64,000 nt of DNA from Brachyhypopomus gauderio (lineage: Eukaryota > Chordata > Actinopteri > Gymnotiformes > Hypopomidae). Of this stretch, positions 61,790 to 64,000 are shown one piece after another (within the stretch, counting starts at the first letter, position 1; each line of letters starts with the position of its first letter). Position numbers and translations under genes: made by a program. The DNA is taken from NCBI RefSeq assembly GCF_052324685.1, contig NW_027506907.1, positions 715,244 through 779,243 on the forward strand, written 5' to 3'. The notes beneath the pieces are model-generated. The model saw only the letters and a list, made by a program, of their open reading frames with translations. It did no database searches and was not told the origin of the DNA.

Positions 61790-61890
61790 GCGCGGGCAGC
61801 GACGGAAATTCCCCCCGCAGCCTTTCTCTGGGCTGGGTCCCCCGATGAGGCTGTCAGCTTCATAATGGATGATGTTTTGATAACAGTGAG
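61790..61890. promoter_or_regulatory. Candidate conserved noncoding element with a MEIS-type site
   Basis: Complex sequence containing CTGTCA (TGACAG on the minus strand, the MEIS core) near 61850, followed by 'taatggatgatgttttgata'. It stands out against flanking low-complexity C-runs. Conservation not tested. Confidence 0.25.
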
Positions 61891-62328
61891 TGCGACCCTG
61901 GACAGATGGGGGAGGGGGGGGGGGGAGAGCCCCTGTACCCACACAAGATGCCTGGTGACTGGGGAGCTGCTCTGCAACCCCCACCCCATAACACCATCAT
62001 TTACCCTGCCCCCTCTTTTTTTACGTTTTTTTTTTAACTTACAAAACCTGCCCTGTAAAAAACCCCCTCTAGCCTTCGCACGGTGTTTCACCCATTCACC
62101 TTCGTGACACTAATAGAGTCTCCGTCACCGACTCTGAAAGTGTCTGCACAAAGAGAGAGAGAGAGTGAAGAGAAAAGTGGTCCTGACACTCGCAGGGCGC
62201 CAGAGGTGCGGTGATGAATCGGGTCGCGCAAAGGCAAACACGAGCAAACGTGAAAGCATCGTTTATGAACATCACACAGTCTCAGCAGTGTCCTGTGTGA
62301 CATGCTGTGAGAAGGGGGTTGTGTTTGC

Positions 62329-62365
<37 letters not shown>

Positions 62366-63189
62366 TTGTGTAACTCTACAAATCTATTAATTCGTCTATG
62401 ATTAGCCTAAGATTCTGACAGTCACCCTGAAGATAAGATTAAGCAATAATTAACAATTACATTTCTAATAAGAAATACCGGTATGAACTGGAAATATACC
62501 CAGAGTATTTCGTAGTACAGAGAGGACAGATGAGGACAAACGGGGGAAACAGGAAGTGAGGTCAGACAGGGACAGACAGGAAGAACAGGAAGTGAGGACA
62601 GAAAGGGGGACATATAGGGACAACCAGAGGCAACAGAAAGTGAGGACATACAGGGTTCAGATGGTGAACAGGACACTTCCAGATGGTGAACGGGACAGAC
62701 AGGGGGACAAACAGGGACAGACAGAAGGAACAGGAAGTGAGGACAGACAGGAGGACATGGGCTGAATTATTACCAGCTGCTTTCATCTTTCCACATTTCA
62801 GCTCTTATGACATGAAGGGCTTGAACACATTTTCTGCTATGCGTACGGTATGCATGCGGTTGCCGTGGGTTACTTAAGCAATCTCTGCAGATAGGGGGGA
62901 TTCTCTGTGACCCATGACCGCTGATGAGCTGGAGATAGTTCTAGCAAACGGAGACCCAGAGACAGGCCACACATCACCGTTTGTTTACTGGGAAGAGGTT
63001 TGCCTTGAGACCCCAAACGCAGCGAACGCTGGAGTTGGTCTGCAGGACTCCAGAGTGCCTGCGTGCGTGGGGCGCTCTCAGAAACGCTCTTCACGATCCG
63101 AAAATAGCTGCTCATCCCGGCGTGGTTCTTATTAGTGAGATGAGAGGGATGAGTGGGGCGGAATGCCAGGCTCCCCTGCAGACTCCACA

Positions 63190-63250
63190 CCGCCCTGCTA
63201 CAGCTGCTCACTGGAGGGTGGTAAATTACACGCTAATTACCCAGCACACA
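63190..63250. promoter_or_regulatory. Candidate conserved noncoding element, homeodomain-type sites
   Basis: Contains 'taaattacacgctaattacc', with two ATTA/TAAT cores spaced about ten bases apart, just before a GT repeat. Enhancer role inferred from texture and location in the meis1 intron. Confidence 0.25.
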
Positions 63251-63267
63251 TTACAGCCTGGGCGTGG

Positions 63268-63314
<47 letters not shown>

Positions 63315-63654
63315 GGTGTGCTCCTCAGAGAACGAGAGTGAGATTATGTGACCTGATCAATCCATATTTAAATAATGTACAATTGAAAATATAACACGTT
63401 GTTTAAATATGGTGCTCTGTTTATAACTGGAGGGTGTATGTGTAAATGGATCTCTTCCATGTTGTCATGGCAACCTTTCTGCTATTCTTGCAGTGAAATT
63501 CCGTTGTTATTATGGGAACAGTATGAAAGTGTCTCTTTGAACTGGCATTGTGTATGAAAGGTGCTATGTATGCTTTTATACACCAGAGCACGTTAGATAC
63601 TGGTTATTATAAGGCACCAAGAGACCCGGAATAAAAACTTGTGTGCTTCATTCT

Positions 63655-63760
63655 TTAAAACTCAAAGCACAGGACATTTATTTCTGCTGAGCTTGTGAGA
63701 TTATGTGGTTAATTACATATTTGTAATGCCTAAGTGGGGAGATTCAAAAACACGTAATTT
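63655..63760. promoter_or_regulatory. Candidate conserved noncoding element
   Basis: Repeat-free A/T-rich block with 'gtggttaattacatatttgt' and 'aatgcctaagtggggagatt', typical in composition of developmental enhancers. No conservation data available here. Confidence 0.22.
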
Positions 63761-64000
63761 TTTAAAAAGCAGGTGTGAGAGTGTGGAGGGGCGGTGCACT
63801 ACATCTGAACTTCCCGCATACAGCAAACATGCAACGATATCACACTGTAATACTGACAAGTCGTTGAGCAAAACACCTTTATAATAGATTTAAATAATAA
63901 AATGTTTAATTGCTCACAGTATATATTCATCTATGGGATAGATTAAATAAGAAATTAAAACCTTACACAACACCTAAATTGTGCTATACTTTAGATCCAG

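Overview
The window is a stretch of a teleost fish genome. It has spliced vertebrate genes with GT-AG introns, very long CA/GT, GA and AT microsatellites, several Tc1-like elements and a recently inserted Ty3/Gypsy retrotransposon. Species is not determined. Four genes identify the locus as the fish counterpart of human 2p14: meis1 (-), etaa1 (-), ppp3r1 (+) and cnrip1 (+), read right to left. As I recall the human map, gene order and all four relative orientations match. The human genes C1D, WDR92 and PNO1, which I recall lying between ETAA1 and PPP3R1, are not seen here, and MEIS1 to ETAA1 is only a few kb.  Layout. 1-689: an acidic, repeat-rich reading frame on the minus strand that runs off the left edge; not recognised. 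970-1422: 3' end of a LINE. 1824-10913: a near-full-length Ty3/Gypsy element on the minus strand with PNMA-like gag, a tRNA-Arg primer site, a -1 frameshift signal and a nested solo LTR; its genes carry three disabling changes. 11-15 kb: tandem and inverted repeats and a probable small TIR element. 15157-19703: a complete six-exon MHC class I-like gene with non-classical features and a Tc1-like element in intron 2. 20888-22158: cnrip1, three exons. 24537-37560: ppp3r1 (calcineurin B), six exons, with introns full of minisatellites, then a long 3' UTR to about 40.03 kb. 43.0-44.2 kb: Tc1-like element. 44719-48135: etaa1, six exons, including a GC-AG intron and a short last exon carrying the RPA-binding helix. 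53780-57213: the last four coding exons of meis1, from the third homeodomain exon onward. The rest of the window is the next meis1 intron, which holds a 1.8 kb CCT/CCA minisatellite and candidate conserved noncoding elements.  The four conserved genes act in separate processes: Hox/Pbx-partner transcription control (MEIS1), replication stress and ATR activation (ETAA1), calcium-calcineurin signalling (PPP3R1) and CB1 receptor modulation (CNRIP1). Their linkage is inherited synteny, not an operon. The left third of the window (transposons, class I gene, unknown frame) is accessory sequence joined to that block. Exon coordinates were worked out by hand from splice sites, reading phase and protein similarity remembered from known families. 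No database search was possible.
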